A program made the translations under genes and the position numbers. 6,150 nucleotides of DNA from an uncultured Eggerthellaceae bacterium (GTDB lineage Bacteria; Actinomycetota; Coriobacteriia; Coriobacteriales; Eggerthellaceae), in NCBI GenBank assembly GCA_910585565.1, contig CAJUFC010000024.1, positions 1 to 6,150 on the forward strand, given 5' to 3'. Of the stretch, positions 5,488-6,150 are shown in pieces. Below the pieces are notes generated by a model that saw only the letters and a list, made by a program, of their open reading frames with translations, did not search any database and was not told the origin of the DNA. How positions within the stretch are numbered: the first letter of the stretch is position 1; each line of letters starts with the position of its first letter.

Positions 5488-6150
5488 TCGGAGAAGTCGT
5501 CAAGCTGGACCGCAAGTTCCCGCTCGTCACGCTCACAGACGGCAGCCGCCTGCGCTGCGAGCACGCCACCACCCTCAAAAAGCACGGAACCGAGCGCGCC
5601 GTCATCGGCGACATCGTCGATGTCGAGTTGCCCTGCGGCCACGATGTGGGCGTCATCACGAACATCCGCCCGCGTACGACGACGTTCGTTCGCAAGGACC
5701 CCACCGAGCGCATGCTTCCGCAGGTCCTTGCCGCCAACTTCGACATCGTGCTGGTGGTGCAGCCGGCCGACTCGCTTAACCTCAAGAGGCTCGAGCGCGA
5801 ACTGGTCTTGGCTCATGAGACGGGAGCGAGCGTAGCGGTCGTGCTCACCAAGGCCGACCTCCTCGGCGACGAGCGCCACGCAGCCGACGCCGCCGAGCGC
5901 GTGCGCGATCTGGCTGGCAGCGAGGTGCCTGTTCTGGTGATGGCCAAAGGCGACGAGGCGTCCGTCGAACGCGTGCGCAGCCTCATCGGAAGCGGCACCG
6001 CCGTCTTGATAGGCCGCTCGGGCGTGGGCAAGTCGACCATGGTCAACATTTTGCTCGGCACTGACGTCCGCGCCACCTCCGAGGTGCGCGCCAACGATGG
6101 CAAGGGTCGCCACAAGACCGTATCGCGCGAAATCGTCCAGCTGCCCGCAC
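5484..6150 (+). CDS. rsgA: Ribosome small-subunit-dependent GTPase RsgA (partial, N-terminal 222 residues)
   Basis: 5' part of a circularly permuted GTPase that checks late 30S subunit maturation; the gene continues past the right edge with no stop. An N-terminal OB domain (about 1-65, including VIGDIVDVEL) binds rRNA in known homologues. The G motifs come in permuted order: G4 TKAD (122-125) precedes G1 GRSGVGKST (177-185), then the G2 region GKGRHKT (206-212); G3 is expected just beyond the window. ANFDIVLVVQPAD (84-96) matches the family's 'AN-D-vliV' segment. G2 is usually H-T-T in characterised RsgA proteins, whereas here it reads H-K-T. The C-terminal zinc-binding domain is not in view. 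The start overlaps the OB-fold gene stop by 4 bp, so expression is tied to the trkH operon. The ATG is supported by GAGAGG and by the OB domain beginning immediately. Confidence 0.94.
   Translation, partial: MIGEVVKLDRKFPLVTLTDGSRLRCEHATTLKKHGTERAVIGDIVDVELPCGHDVGVITNIRPRTTTFVRKDPTERMLPQVLAANFDIVLVVQPADSLNLKRLERELVLAHETGASVAVVLTKADLLGDERHAADAAERVRDLAGSEVPVLVMAKGDEASVERVRSLIGSGTAVLIGRSGVGKSTMVNILLGTDVRATSEVRANDGKGRHKTVSREIVQLPA

Noticed and set aside
6012..6038. Idea that RsgA here is a K+-activated GTPase, explaining its linkage to trkH
   Set aside because: K+-dependent GTPases carry an Asn in the P-loop (GxxNxGKS); this P-loop is GRSGVGKST with Gly there, so the known K+ site is missing.

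Overview
The window is GC-rich (roughly 60-65 % by eye) bacterial chromosome, densely packed with ordinary housekeeping-type genes. High GC, SD-less starts next to -10 boxes, the style of the BFN-domain protein, and the trkH / OB-fold protein / rsgA neighbourhood point to an actinobacterium. A gut-type Coriobacteriia (Eggerthellales-like) is my best guess, from memory of the family and not from a search. I see no mobile element, phage gene, tRNA/rRNA or CRISPR array, and no gene-free stretch above 300 bases.

Left third (1-2131, minus strand), read right to left: an OmpR/PhoB-type response regulator, then a BcrA-type ABC ATPase 67 bp downstream, then an ABC-2 type permease that overlaps the ATPase end by 17 bp and runs off the left edge. 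This is the layout of antimicrobial-peptide or cell-envelope-stress export/immunity modules. No histidine kinase is visible; it may lie beyond the left edge.

Centre (2132-2255): a 124-bp divergent intergenic region. It holds a leftward promoter for the regulator whose -35 box overlaps the -10 box of a rightward promoter for the bifunctional-nuclease (BFN/DUF151) gene. A perfect 7-bp inverted repeat, GGATGAC-N16-GTCATCC, spans both. The BFN gene appears to be read from a leaderless mRNA.

Right half (2256-6150, plus strand): the BFN gene; a 118-bp gap with a 10-bp direct repeat and a second leaderless-looking promoter; an unrecognised 50-aa single-pass membrane protein; then trkH (K+ uptake channel subunit with an Ala-rich tail). 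trkH is followed by an unrecognised protein with an OB-fold-like domain between two membrane segments, and by the 5' part of rsgA, the circularly permuted GTPase of 30S ribosome maturation. The last three genes are joined by ATGA stop/start overlaps, so they are almost certainly one translationally coupled operon, with the 50-aa ORF probably its first gene. The most interesting candidates are the two unrecognised membrane proteins on either side of TrkH and the overlapping divergent promoter; none of this establishes a new system.
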